This document shows, piece after piece, positions 24,498 to 32,637 of a stretch of DNA of 64,000 nucleotides (position 1 is its first letter; each line of letters opens with the position of its first letter). Location of the stretch: contig NZ_BAZR01000012.1 in assembly GCF_001315105.1 (NCBI RefSeq), positions 1-64,000 of the forward strand, written 5' to 3'. The notes below the pieces were generated by a model. The model worked only from the letters and a program-made list of their open reading frames with translations. It was not told the DNA's origin and made no database searches. The DNA is from Paenibacillus sp. JCM 10914 (GTDB lineage: Bacteria; Bacillota; Bacilli; Paenibacillales; Paenibacillaceae). Made by a program: the position numbers and the translations under genes.

Positions 24498-25817
24498 ATG
24501 GCCGGAGGAACATGGACAACCCCTAACAAAGTAAGACCAGGCGTATACACGCAAATCTCATCACAGGAGCGGCCGCTCGGACGTCTAGGTGAAAGGGGGA
24601 TCGCGGCGCTGGGTTTGTCCCTGCCATGGGGGGAGCCTCATAAGATCCAGACGATCCAACCAGGAACCAACTTGGTCGAAGTGCTGGGATATGATATCAC
24701 AGCTCCGCAGCTGCTCACCGTCAAAGAAGTGCTCAAACGAGCAGGCACGCTTCTGTTGTACCGCTTGAACAGCGGTGTGCAGGCAGCGGGTTCCGTTGCT
24801 GGACTTCAAGTAACCGCACGCTATGGCGGTGAACGCGGCAACGACATCCAGATCGTCATTGAGAAAGCCGTGGATGATCCCGGCAAGTTCGTGGTCAGCA
24901 CCTTGCTTAGCGGCAAAGCCGTAGACAAGCAGCTTGTAGCTAGTGCAGCAGAATTGCAACCAAACCTGTACGTAACCTTCGCACCGGATTCCGGTGATCT
25001 CACGGCAACGGCTGGCTTTGCTCTGACGGATGGCGCGAACGGCACGGTGACGAATCAGGAACATGTGGATTTCCTTGCCGCGCTTGAGGTCCAAGACTTC
25101 CAGACCGTCGGCCTGTTGTCTGCTGACCCAACGCTTAAGTCCCTGTACACCGCTTTCGTCAAGCGTCTGCGTGAACAGGAAGGCAAGAAGATTCAAGCCG
25201 TGTTGCCTGACTACCCTGCGGCAGATTATGAAGGCATTATTAGCGTGAAAAATGGCGTTATTCTCACCGATGGCACAGTTGTGGATAAAACAAAAGCAGT
25301 TGCTTGGGTCACAGGTGCTACAGCAGCGGCAGCGGTCAACGAATCCTTGACGTATGCAGCTTACGACGAAGCGGTGGATACCGATGTTCGCCTGAGCCAT
25401 ACGGAGATTGAAGCAGCGCTCGTGAAGGGCGAATTCTTGTTCAGCTACAGCGGCGGCAAAGCCGTGGTCGAGCAGGATATTAACAGCTTTACTTCGATTG
25501 AGCCGGCGAAACAGCGCCATTTTTCCAAAAACCGTGTAGTCCGCGTGCTGGATGGCATTGCGAATGATCTGAAATTGATTTTTGAAAAATCCTATATTGG
25601 AAAAGTAGACAACAACGTGGATGGTCGAACGCTATTCTGGGCGGAATGTGCTGCGTATTTTGCTTCCTTGCAGAATATGGGGGCGATTCAGAATTTCAAT
25701 GCAAACGAGGATATTGTGGTGACACCGGGCAATGAGGGCGATGTGCTATTCGTAGACATCAAAGTTCAACCCGTGGATGCCATTGAAAAAGTATACATGA
25801 AAGTGAAGGTGGTCTAA
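24498..25817 (+). CDS. xkdK: Contractile tail sheath protein
   Basis: 439 residues. RPGVYTQISSQERPLGRLGERGIAAL near the N-terminus (P-G-V-Y and the following strand) and the C-terminal half (VRVLDGIANDLKLIFEKSYI, then GRTLFWAECAAYFASLQ and VTPGNEGDVLFVDIKVQPVD) match XkdK-type sheaths. The protein polymerises around the tube and contracts to drive it through the target envelope. Presence of a full-length sheath proves the particle is of the contractile (R-type, myovirus-like) class. Tandem with the tube gene, one base apart. Confidence 0.92.
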   Translation: MAGGTWTTPNKVRPGVYTQISSQERPLGRLGERGIAALGLSLPWGEPHKIQTIQPGTNLVEVLGYDITAPQLLTVKEVLKRAGTLLLYRLNSGVQAAGSVAGLQVTARYGGERGNDIQIVIEKAVDDPGKFVVSTLLSGKAVDKQLVASAAELQPNLYVTFAPDSGDLTATAGFALTDGANGTVTNQEHVDFLAALEVQDFQTVGLLSADPTLKSLYTAFVKRLREQEGKKIQAVLPDYPAADYEGIISVKNGVILTDGTVVDKTKAVAWVTGATAAAAVNESLTYAAYDEAVDTDVRLSHTEIEAALVKGEFLFSYSGGKAVVEQDINSFTSIEPAKQRHFSKNRVVRVLDGIANDLKLIFEKSYIGKVDNNVDGRTLFWAECAAYFASLQNMGAIQNFNANEDIVVTPGNEGDVLFVDIKVQPVDAIEKVYMKVKVV

Positions 25818-25818
25818 G

Positions 25819-26277
25819 ATGGCATTTTTGCGGGCAAACGATACGATTTCTGGACAAGAGGGCAAGGCATTCGTCAAGATCGGCGAGCGTATGGAGGAGA
25901 TGTTCTACATTAAAACGTTGGAAGCCACGGTGGAAAAAGAGAAAGCCGAGCTGAAAACGATGGGCCAGCGCGCCGTGCAGCACAAAGCCATTGGCTGGAA
26001 AGGCAGTGGCACGATGACGATCTATTACGTGACCTCGCTCTTCCGCGAGTTGATGTTGGAGTACATTCAGACCGGCAAAGACGCCTACTTCATGATCGAA
26101 GTGCGTAATGAGGATCCGGGTTCGTCGACGGGACGTCAGACGGTGATTCTGGAAGGGGTCAACCTGGATAGTGTGATCATGGCTTCCCTCGATACCGAAG
26201 CGGAGGCGCTGGAGGAAGAAGTGGCGTTCACGTTTGAAAATGTGCGGATCGAGACGCCGTTTAATCCATTGGTCTAA
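25819..26277 (+). CDS. xkdM: Tail tube protein
   Basis: 152 residues, the size of XkdM. N-terminal LRANDTISGQEGKAFVKIGE, then the tube-family core LKTMGQRAVQHKAIGWKGSGTMTIYY and VTSLFRELMLEYIQTGKDAYF. Hexameric rings stack to form the inner tube that is driven through the target cell wall. Immediately follows the sheath gene, and the chaperone gene follows 30 bases later behind a GGAGG site. Confidence 0.92.
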   Translation: MAFLRANDTISGQEGKAFVKIGERMEEMFYIKTLEATVEKEKAELKTMGQRAVQHKAIGWKGSGTMTIYYVTSLFRELMLEYIQTGKDAYFMIEVRNEDPGSSTGRQTVILEGVNLDSVIMASLDTEAEALEEEVAFTFENVRIETPFNPLV

Positions 26278-26307
26278 TACTTTTAACAAGTTGGAGGATG
26301 AAGGAAT

Positions 26308-26730
26308 ATGAGCGATTTTAGTATGTTTTTTGCTGGACAATCATCTGCGGAGATCACGGAGGAATTCGTGGTCTCTGTTCGTTTTAAGGACGCTGAAGGG
26401 AGCCCAGTACCTTGGAAGCTGCGCAGTATCACAGAGGAAGAGAATCAGGAGTGTCGCAAAGCGGCGACGCGCAAGGTCAAAGGCAAGAACGGTGTCTTCA
26501 CACCCGAAATCGATCCGAATGACTACATGGCGAAGCTGATGATTTCCAGCGTCATCTATCCGGATTTGAAGAACAGTGATCTGCAAAAATCCTACAACGT
26601 GCTCGGTGCCGAATCCCTGCTGCGCAAAATGCTGCTGCCCGGCGAATTCGCCGCGCTCGGCGAGCGGGTGCAGGCTCTCAACGGCTTTGACCGCGATATG
26701 AACGATCTGGTGGACGACGTAAAAAACTAA
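26308..26730 (+). CDS. xkdN: Tail assembly chaperone (XkdN-like), zero-frame product
   Basis: 140 residues: FFAGQSSAEITEEFVVSVRF, TRKVKGKNGVFTPEIDPNDYMAKL and LLRKMLLPGEFAALGERVQALNGF are the XkdN/DUF2765-type chaperone that coats the tape measure during tail assembly. The frame ends TAA at 26728-26730 directly after an A-AAA-AAC heptamer, where a fraction of ribosomes should shift into the -1 frame to make a longer G-T-type product. See the slippery site and extension entries. Confidence 0.87.
   Translation: MSDFSMFFAGQSSAEITEEFVVSVRFKDAEGSPVPWKLRSITEEENQECRKAATRKVKGKNGVFTPEIDPNDYMAKLMISSVIYPDLKNSDLQKSYNVLGAESLLRKMLLPGEFAALGERVQALNGFDRDMNDLVDDVKN
26721..26727 (+). promoter_or_regulatory. 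-1 programmed ribosomal frameshift site
   Basis: AAAAAAC read as A-AAA-AAC in the frame of the chaperone, with the zero-frame stop codon next. This X-XXY-YYZ heptamer is among the most efficient bacterial -1 slippery sequences. Frameshifting in this gene is a conserved feature of long-tailed phages. Confidence 0.75.
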
Positions 26731-26898
26731 TCCATGAGGCGACGGTGACGCGAACTATGCGTACTACGCCCTCCACGAACTGCATATTCTTCCTCACCAA
26801 CTCATGCGATGACGGTCCGGGAACGGGCCGCCATCTATGCCATGATTTCAATCCGAGTGGAGAAGGAGAAGCGCGAGCGTGTGCGGAGGAAGAGATAA
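26727..26898 (+). CDS. -1 frame extension of the tail assembly chaperone
   Basis: From the slippery site the -1 frame begins LIHE. Two one-base losses, at about 26738 and about 26808, must be repaired to follow the rest: GDGDANYAYYALHELHILPH, then QLMRMTVRERAAIYAMISIR and a basic EKEKRERVRRKR end with TAA at 26896-26898. The extension is about 60 residues, with the acidic-then-basic helical look of G-T or XkdN-prime domains that bind the tape measure. It stops 24 bases before the tape measure start. As printed the frame is broken, which I attribute to sequencing errors. Confidence 0.6.
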
Positions 26899-26922
26899 GT
26901 TGTAGAAGAAGGGGGTGAAGGA

Positions 26923-28641
26923 ATGGCGAGTGTGAAGGATGCATTGTCACAGATGCAAAAAATGACTCAGGTGGCATTCAAGGAGATGGAAGCTATCGTC
27001 AAACTTACGGTAGTTCCGGCTGCAAAAGGGCAATTATTTCAGGACACATTCGAGATCAAGATCGGTAACCCGAATGTAGGTGCTGCGATGTTTCAGACGT
27101 TCAGAGAAGAGGCGTTGAGAGCCGGAGCAGATGTTAGTCAATCTCTTGAAAATGCACTCTCTTTGATGAAAGTAACCCAAAACTCGGATCAGATATCACA
27201 GCTGAACAGCTTCGCAGACCGCATGAGTGTGCTGACGTCAGGCAAAAGTTCGACAGATGCTACTTCTGCCATCATGAGCGCTATGGAAGGGGATACTTCG
27301 GCATTGGTGAAGGAATTTCATATCCCAGAATCCAACATTCAAGCATTTAATCAAGAACTTGTGGCATCCAAGGGGAATTTTGCTGATTTTCTGAATTCTA
27401 TGGACAGCTTATTACAAAAATCAGGCATGACCCAGGAAGCCATGGATTCGATGCTGGATTCACCCGTAAACAAATGGCAGAAGATCATGGGTTATATGGA
27501 GGACTCTTATAGTCAGATGGGGGCAGGGGCATTGGCGGCCCTTATACCCGTGTTGGATATGCTAATCAACGCATTCGAATCGGGATCGTTTCAACCTTTT
27601 ATTGATGCATTAACGATCGGCTTGTCGGTTCTGGCCCAAGCCTTTACGTGGATTGCTGAACTGGTGCCACCTGCTTGGGAATTGATAAAGGTTGCGGTAT
27701 CTGGTGTGGGGACGGCGATTTGGAACATTATGAATATCTTTATGGGATTCTTGCCTATCATCGTATTTGCAGCTGTCCTCTTAGGGATGCTTAATATTGG
27801 TTTTATTACCGGCAAATTGGTCGCCTTAGGGTATGCAACAGCACAATGGATGGCAGCCATGAAAACAAACATCTTAACAGCCGCAACGAATCTTCAGGCT
27901 GGAGCCATGAGAATCTTGAATATGGTGATGAGAGCCAATCCGATCATGCTAGTGGTTTCTGCAGTCATCGCTATTATCGCAGCCTTTGCAGCTTGGCAAG
28001 CGAGGACGATGGGCTTGAAACAGATATTTAGCAACGTATTTGGTTTCATTGTCGATCTAGCTCAGGGTACAGCTAACGCTGTTATTTCAGTCATCAATGG
28101 CATTATTAAGGGGGTCAATGCGGTAGCAGGTTTCTTTGGCAAGATTCTTGGCGTAGATACCAAGCAGATGGCAGAGATCGAATATAAAGCAGATTTTACG
28201 GATTTCAAGAACAAAGGAAAGGACTTTATCGAAGACTTTTCCATGGACAAGTTTAAAAGTCAGTTTCTTCCCGAAGCCGATAAGAACGCCAACGAAGACT
28301 TGTTAAAAGATTGGAATATCGGCAAAACCGGCCTCGACGTCTCCTATCCGAAATCCGGCCCAATTCCGCCAACCGCTCCGATTCCCGTCACGCCTGCGGG
28401 CGGCAAGATCGATTCCATTGGCAAGGTGGACAGCTCCGTGGATGTGGCGAGCGAGGATTTAAAGGTGATGCGGGATTTGGCAGAGGTGCAAGCGATCAGT
28501 AATATGATCACCCTGACGCCGACGGTACAGATGACGACAGGGGATATTAACTCTGGGGCCGATCTGGATACGATCATGTCGAGAATTAACCGGACGCTGG
28601 AGGAGCAGTTTGTGTCGAGTGCCGAGGGGGTGTATTTGTAG
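26923..28641 (+). CDS. Tail tape measure protein (short)
   Basis: 572 residues from the ATG at 26923 (GGGGGTGA upstream). The N-terminal 190 residues are charged and helical; several hydrophobic helices lie at about 200-230, 270-330 and 335-360 (FLPIIVFAAVLLGMLNIGF, MLVVSAVIAIIAAFAAW). A Gly/Val-rich AVISVINGIIKGVNAVAGFF segment and a Pro-rich linker (SGPIPPTAPIPVTP) precede a C-terminal helical part. Position between chaperone and LysM protein identifies the tape measure, which fixes tail length and may form the membrane pore. At about 1.5 angstrom per residue it predicts a tail of under 90 nm, much shorter than PBSX (over 1,300 residues). Confidence 0.85.
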   Translation: MASVKDALSQMQKMTQVAFKEMEAIVKLTVVPAAKGQLFQDTFEIKIGNPNVGAAMFQTFREEALRAGADVSQSLENALSLMKVTQNSDQISQLNSFADRMSVLTSGKSSTDATSAIMSAMEGDTSALVKEFHIPESNIQAFNQELVASKGNFADFLNSMDSLLQKSGMTQEAMDSMLDSPVNKWQKIMGYMEDSYSQMGAGALAALIPVLDMLINAFESGSFQPFIDALTIGLSVLAQAFTWIAELVPPAWELIKVAVSGVGTAIWNIMNIFMGFLPIIVFAAVLLGMLNIGFITGKLVALGYATAQWMAAMKTNILTAATNLQAGAMRILNMVMRANPIMLVVSAVIAIIAAFAAWQARTMGLKQIFSNVFGFIVDLAQGTANAVISVINGIIKGVNAVAGFFGKILGVDTKQMAEIEYKADFTDFKNKGKDFIEDFSMDKFKSQFLPEADKNANEDLLKDWNIGKTGLDVSYPKSGPIPPTAPIPVTPAGGKIDSIGKVDSSVDVASEDLKVMRDLAEVQAISNMITLTPTVQMTTGDINSGADLDTIMSRINRTLEEQFVSSAEGVYL

Positions 28642-28642
28642 C

Positions 28643-29344
28643 ATGAGCGACTATGGCTTATTCCTGAGCTTCAATAATCAAGAGGAGGTTTTTCGATTTC
28701 CGGTCAATCCAGAGCGGATTGATGTTAAGGATAGCGGTGAGGGAAAATCCTATACGGTAGCGGGACTTGGCGAGATTAATGCCATTCTGGCACCGAAACT
28801 GACGGAAATATCATTTGAAAGCTTTTTTCCAGGTCGGGTTTATCCATTCGTACATCTGGGGTCTGACGGGGAATTGATGCTGCCGATGGATTACGTCAAC
28901 ACCATTAAGGGTTGGATGGAGACTCGCAGACCGGTGCGTTTTGTGATGACAGGGCTTGTCCCTGATCCGCTGAGCGGTAAGGAGAATATGAAGTCTTTTG
29001 GTATTAACATGGCGGCCTCGATTGAAAGCTTCAACTGGAATACGATGTCAGGATCACCGGAGGATGTGGAGTTCTCCATTACGCTCAAGCGCTATGTGTT
29101 CTACGGAGCACGGAAAGTGGTTCCGGTCAAAGACAAGCCGGCAGCCGTCGTGAAGACTAAAGACCGGCCGGATGATCGGAAGAAGCCGACTTCCTATACC
29201 GTGGCTAAAGGCGACACGTTGTGGGGCATCGCCCAGAAGCTCCTCGGCAGCGGTTCGCGCCATGCAGAGATTCAAAAACTAAATGGAATCAAGGACCATG
29301 AAGTTAGGAAGCTAACCATCGGCCGAGTTCTCAAGATTCCCTAA
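28643..29344 (+). CDS. xkdP: LysM-domain tail protein (XkdP-like)
   Basis: 233 residues starting two bases after the tape measure stop. Residues 1-165 are the phage part (LSFNNQEEVFRFPVNPERID, GLGEINAILAPKLTEISFESFFPG) and residues about 186-232 a LysM domain (YTVAKGDTLWGIAQKLLGSG, LNGIKDHEVRKLTIGRVLKI). In gp53-like baseplate proteins the LysM binds peptidoglycan or anchors to the hub. A basic Lys/Pro linker joins the two parts. Confidence 0.87.
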   Translation: MSDYGLFLSFNNQEEVFRFPVNPERIDVKDSGEGKSYTVAGLGEINAILAPKLTEISFESFFPGRVYPFVHLGSDGELMLPMDYVNTIKGWMETRRPVRFVMTGLVPDPLSGKENMKSFGINMAASIESFNWNTMSGSPEDVEFSITLKRYVFYGARKVVPVKDKPAAVVKTKDRPDDRKKPTSYTVAKGDTLWGIAQKLLGSGSRHAEIQKLNGIKDHEVRKLTIGRVLKIP

Positions 29345-29356
29345 GGAGGTGGCTGC

Positions 29357-30322
29357 ATGATCGAACTAATGATCGACCGCAAGAATGGGAGTGTGTGGGA
29401 TCTGGGTCAGATCGTCACTGATATTACGTGGACCACCAGCCGTCAGGCGAAGCCAGCGAGTCTGGATATCAACTATGTGAACGACGGACTTGCGCAGAGC
29501 AAGGCATTCGCAGTGGAGAATGGCGATATTGTGCGTTTTCGCAAGGATGACCAGAATCTGTTTTACGGCTATGTTTTCTCCAAAGAATGGGGGATGGACG
29601 GCCAAGTGAAGCTCATGGCGTATGACCAACTGCGCTATTTGTCCAGCAACGAAACCTACCGGTTCACGAATACTAAGGTGGAGGACATCATACGCAAGAT
29701 TGCGAAGGATTTCAATTTGAAGACAGGGACGCTGGCCAATACGGGGCATACGATCCCTGCCATGCTGGAAGCAGACAAAAAACTGATCGATATCATCTGC
29801 AAAGCGCTGGATTCCACGCTAATCGCAACCAAGCAGTATTATATGTTTTATGACAAGTTCGGTGAACTGACGTTGACCAATATGAATGATATGCTGCTGA
29901 TGCTTGCTGTGGGAGAAGACAGCCTAATGACGGATTTTTCATATAAAAAAAGCATCGACAACGATACGTACAACCGCATTAAAGTTGTGCGCGACAATAA
30001 GCAGACGGGGAAGCGGGACGTGTATATGTATCAGCATGGGCAGAACATCGCGCAGTGGGGCTTGCTTCAACTGTATGAGGTCGCAGATGAGAACATGAAC
30101 CCGGCTCAATTGAAGCAGCTTGCCCAGAACTTATTGGAGTTGAAGAATAAGGAACAGCAGACGCTCTCGATCGAGGCGATCGGTGATCTGCGCGTCCGTG
30201 CGGGACATACGATCTACGTCAACCTGCCCGAAGAAGGCTTGAAGCCATATCTGATCGATGAGTGCAAGCATAAGTTCGGAGGCGGAACGCATACGATGTC
30301 GCTGAATATGAAGGTGGTGTAA
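29357..30322 (+). CDS. xkdQ: Baseplate hub protein (XkdQ/gpD-like)
   Basis: 321 residues with GAGG at the site ahead of the ATG. The gp27/gpD-type late control fold is suggested by LDINYVNDGLAQSKAFAVEN, GDIVRFRKDDQNLFYGYVFS, VEDIIRKIAKDFNLKTG and the C-terminal LRVRAGHTIYVNLPEEGLKP. XkdQ forms the central hub below the tube to which spike and wedge attach. Order after LysM protein and before DUF2577 matches PBSX exactly. Confidence 0.85.
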   Translation: MIELMIDRKNGSVWDLGQIVTDITWTTSRQAKPASLDINYVNDGLAQSKAFAVENGDIVRFRKDDQNLFYGYVFSKEWGMDGQVKLMAYDQLRYLSSNETYRFTNTKVEDIIRKIAKDFNLKTGTLANTGHTIPAMLEADKKLIDIICKALDSTLIATKQYYMFYDKFGELTLTNMNDMLLMLAVGEDSLMTDFSYKKSIDNDTYNRIKVVRDNKQTGKRDVYMYQHGQNIAQWGLLQLYEVADENMNPAQLKQLAQNLLELKNKEQQTLSIEAIGDLRVRAGHTIYVNLPEEGLKPYLIDECKHKFGGGTHTMSLNMKVV

Positions 30323-30330
30323 GCAAATAG

Positions 30331-30648
30331 ATGCTGGATATTATCAAAAAAGCTAGTCTCAGCGCCGTGGGAAGTACCAACCCGGTGGCGGTGCAGTATG
30401 GCACAGTCACATCGGTTCATCCTCTGGAGGTAAACGTGGATCAGCGTTTTAGCCTGACGGAGGATTTTTTGGTTGTGGGGGAATCGATGACGGAATACAA
30501 GCTCACAATCAGCGGTGAAGAGTATATCATTCGCAAAGGACTTGCGATCGGAGATACTGTGCTGCTCATTCGTTACCAGGGTGGACAGACGTACCTTGTG
30601 CTGGATCGGTTGGTGAAGCATCATGATTCCGCAGGGAGGAACGATTGA
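30331..30648 (+). CDS. xkdR: DUF2577 baseplate protein (XkdR-like)
   Basis: 105 residues: NPVAVQYGTVTSVHPLEVNV, then EYIIRKGLAIGDTVLLIRYQGGQTYLVLDR, an OB-like strand pattern typical of DUF2577, thought to be the small spike-associated protein. Ends overlap the next gene by 26 bases. Confidence 0.85.
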   Translation: MLDIIKKASLSAVGSTNPVAVQYGTVTSVHPLEVNVDQRFSLTEDFLVVGESMTEYKLTISGEEYIIRKGLAIGDTVLLIRYQGGQTYLVLDRLVKHHDSAGRND

Positions 30649-31036
30649 GCCAGAGCGTGAGATGGTCGAGACATTGGAGCAGCCTAGCTTGACGTATCGT
30701 TTGGATCTGGAGAAGGGGACGATATCCGGTCACATCGACGGTCTTGAAGCGGTGAAGCAGGCGGTTGTCAAAATACTTCAAACTCGCCGTTTTGCGCATT
30801 TGATCTACAGTAGCAACTATGGCCAGGAACTGGACTCCGTCATCGGGCGCGACCCGCTATGGGCGTATGCTGAGATCGAGCGGCACATTAAGGAAGCACT
30901 GCTACAGGATGACCGGATTATGTCGGTGGATGAGATGAACATTACCTTTTCGGGTGAGCAGGCCATGGCCGAATTCACAGTCCGAAGTATGTATGGCGCT
31001 TTTCATATGGCGAAGGAGGTGAGGAAGGATGGTTGA
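30623..31036 (+). CDS. xkdS: Baseplate wedge protein, DUF2634/gp25-like (XkdS)
   Basis: 137 residues. EQPSLTYRLDLEKGTISGHI, then VKQAVVKILQTRRFAHLIYS and a YGQELDSVIGRDPLWAYAEI stretch are the gp25-like fold, which docks sheath to baseplate and starts sheath assembly. GGGAGG-type site not needed because it overlaps the preceding gene (translational coupling). It overlaps xkdT by eight bases. Confidence 0.88.
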   Translation: MIPQGGTIEPEREMVETLEQPSLTYRLDLEKGTISGHIDGLEAVKQAVVKILQTRRFAHLIYSSNYGQELDSVIGRDPLWAYAEIERHIKEALLQDDRIMSVDEMNITFSGEQAMAEFTVRSMYGAFHMAKEVRKDG

Positions 31037-32087
31037 GGAACAGACGTATGAAGCGATTCTCGAGCGAATGCTGGATCGAATACCAGATGGCATGGACAAA
31101 CGAGAGGGCAGTATCATTTATGATGCGTTGGCACCTGCGGCTGCGGAGTTGGCTCAGATTTATGTGGAGCTGCAATTAAATGCAAATCAACGTTTCCCGG
31201 ATACCGCATCAGGCGAGTATCTTGACCGGGCGATTGCCTGGGCAGATGTGAAACGGAAGCAGGCCAGTAAAGCGCAGCTAAGAGGTGTGTTTTACAACGC
31301 CTCCAATGAATTGATGGATGTCCCAATCGGTAGTCGCTTTTCCCTAGGAGAACTTAACTATGTTGCAACAGATCGCTTGACTCTCGGAAACTTCCGTGTG
31401 GATTGTGAAATGGCTGGTGCAGAAGGGAATCGGTATTTCGGTCCACTGCTGCCCATTAACTATATACCGGGTCTTGGACGTGGAGAGCTGACCGAGCTGT
31501 TGACTCCTGGTGAGGATACAGAAGAGGACCCTGTTCTGTATGAAAGGTATCAAGAAAAGGTATCTCGGCCCATCACGTCAGGCAATCGATATCAATATGA
31601 GTTATGGGCAAGGGAAATTACAGGCGTAGGTCGGGCGAGAGCGTTCCCGGAGTGGGATGGTCCAGGGACGGTGAAAGTGGTGTTGTTGGATAATGACATG
31701 CGTTCCCCGTTACAGACGGTTGTGGAAGCAGCTCAAGCATACATCGATCCGACACAGGATGGCATGGGGGAAGGTACGGCGCCTATCGGCTCCGTGACGA
31801 CCGTGGTGGGCGCTATGGAGATCCCGATTGATATCTCAGTCAAGGTGACGCTGGCTACAGGAGCCACGTTGCAAGACGTGCAGGAGCAGTTGGAGTTGGG
31901 AGCTGCGGAGTACTTCCGAGACTTGGCCTTCACGGATCCGCTGGTGCGGTACACGCGCATTCAGGGCATTATCCTCGGGATCCCACCGGTGATCGATTAC
32001 TCGGATCTACTGGTAATTGGTGAGGCTAAGAATATTGAGATTGGCATGGATGGCGTCGCGGTGCTTGGGGCGGTGACAGTGACATGA
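31029..32087 (+). CDS. xkdT: Baseplate J/gp47 family protein (XkdT)
   Basis: 352 residues. The baseplate-J signature begins with RMLDRIPDGMDKREGSIIYD and AAAELAQIYVEL, continues with TASGEYLDRAIAWADVKRKQ, and has the central VSRPITSGNRYQYELWAREITGVGRARAFP. With XkdU and XkdS it makes the wedge that triggers contraction. Good GGAGG site overlapping xkdS; its stop overlaps xkdU by four bases (ATGA). Confidence 0.92.
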   Translation: MVEEQTYEAILERMLDRIPDGMDKREGSIIYDALAPAAAELAQIYVELQLNANQRFPDTASGEYLDRAIAWADVKRKQASKAQLRGVFYNASNELMDVPIGSRFSLGELNYVATDRLTLGNFRVDCEMAGAEGNRYFGPLLPINYIPGLGRGELTELLTPGEDTEEDPVLYERYQEKVSRPITSGNRYQYELWAREITGVGRARAFPEWDGPGTVKVVLLDNDMRSPLQTVVEAAQAYIDPTQDGMGEGTAPIGSVTTVVGAMEIPIDISVKVTLATGATLQDVQEQLELGAAEYFRDLAFTDPLVRYTRIQGIILGIPPVIDYSDLLVIGEAKNIEIGMDGVAVLGAVTVT

Positions 32088-32635
32088 GTGAGCTTCTAAA
32101 GGAATATCTGCCCGACTACTATGACGGTGTACTAGAGATGGAGGAACTACTAAGTTCAGAAGGTGTTGAAGTCGAAAAGTTGATGGGGAGGATTGAGGAA
32201 TTACTAATGCAGTCCTATCCTGATTTGGCTACATGGACCCTCAACAGGTATGAAAAAGATCTACACATTACACCTGAAGCCGGGAAGCCCATTGAGCAAC
32301 GGCGGTCCGTCATCATCTCCAAGATGCGCGGCAATGGAAAGGTATCCGGCAACTTATTGAAAAGCGTAGCGCAAGCATATGACGGCGGGCAAGTGAATGT
32401 CTCAGTCGAGCCAGCACGATACCGAATTATCATCACCTTTATTGATACCCTAGGTGTTCCCGTTAACATTGATGATCTGAAGAAAGCTTTAGATGATATC
32501 AAACCAGCACATCTGTCATTGGTTTATGACTTTAGATTTCTACTCATTCGAGACATCAATAATGTGATGACATTCAATCAACTGAAAGAATTACCTTTTA
32601 GTATGTTGGCATTCAGAAGAACGGGAGGATTGTAA
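32084..32635 (+). CDS. xkdU: DUF2313/YmfQ-like baseplate protein (XkdU)
   Basis: 183 residues: LLKEYLPDYYDGVLEMEELL, LATWTLNRYEKDLHITPEAG, RRSVIISKMRGNGKVSGNLL and the ALDDIKPAHLSLVYDF end are those of YmfQ/XkdU, the tail-tip wedge protein that connects baseplate J to the fibres. Noticeably more AT-rich in its 3' half, where the exchangeable fibre region begins. Confidence 0.88.
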   Translation: MSELLKEYLPDYYDGVLEMEELLSSEGVEVEKLMGRIEELLMQSYPDLATWTLNRYEKDLHITPEAGKPIEQRRSVIISKMRGNGKVSGNLLKSVAQAYDGGQVNVSVEPARYRIIITFIDTLGVPVNIDDLKKALDDIKPAHLSLVYDFRFLLIRDINNVMTFNQLKELPFSMLAFRRTGGL

Positions 32636-32637
32636 CC

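Noticed and set aside
24585..25520. 311-codon open frame on the minus strand
   Set aside because: Antisense of the sheath gene; no start signal or family pattern.
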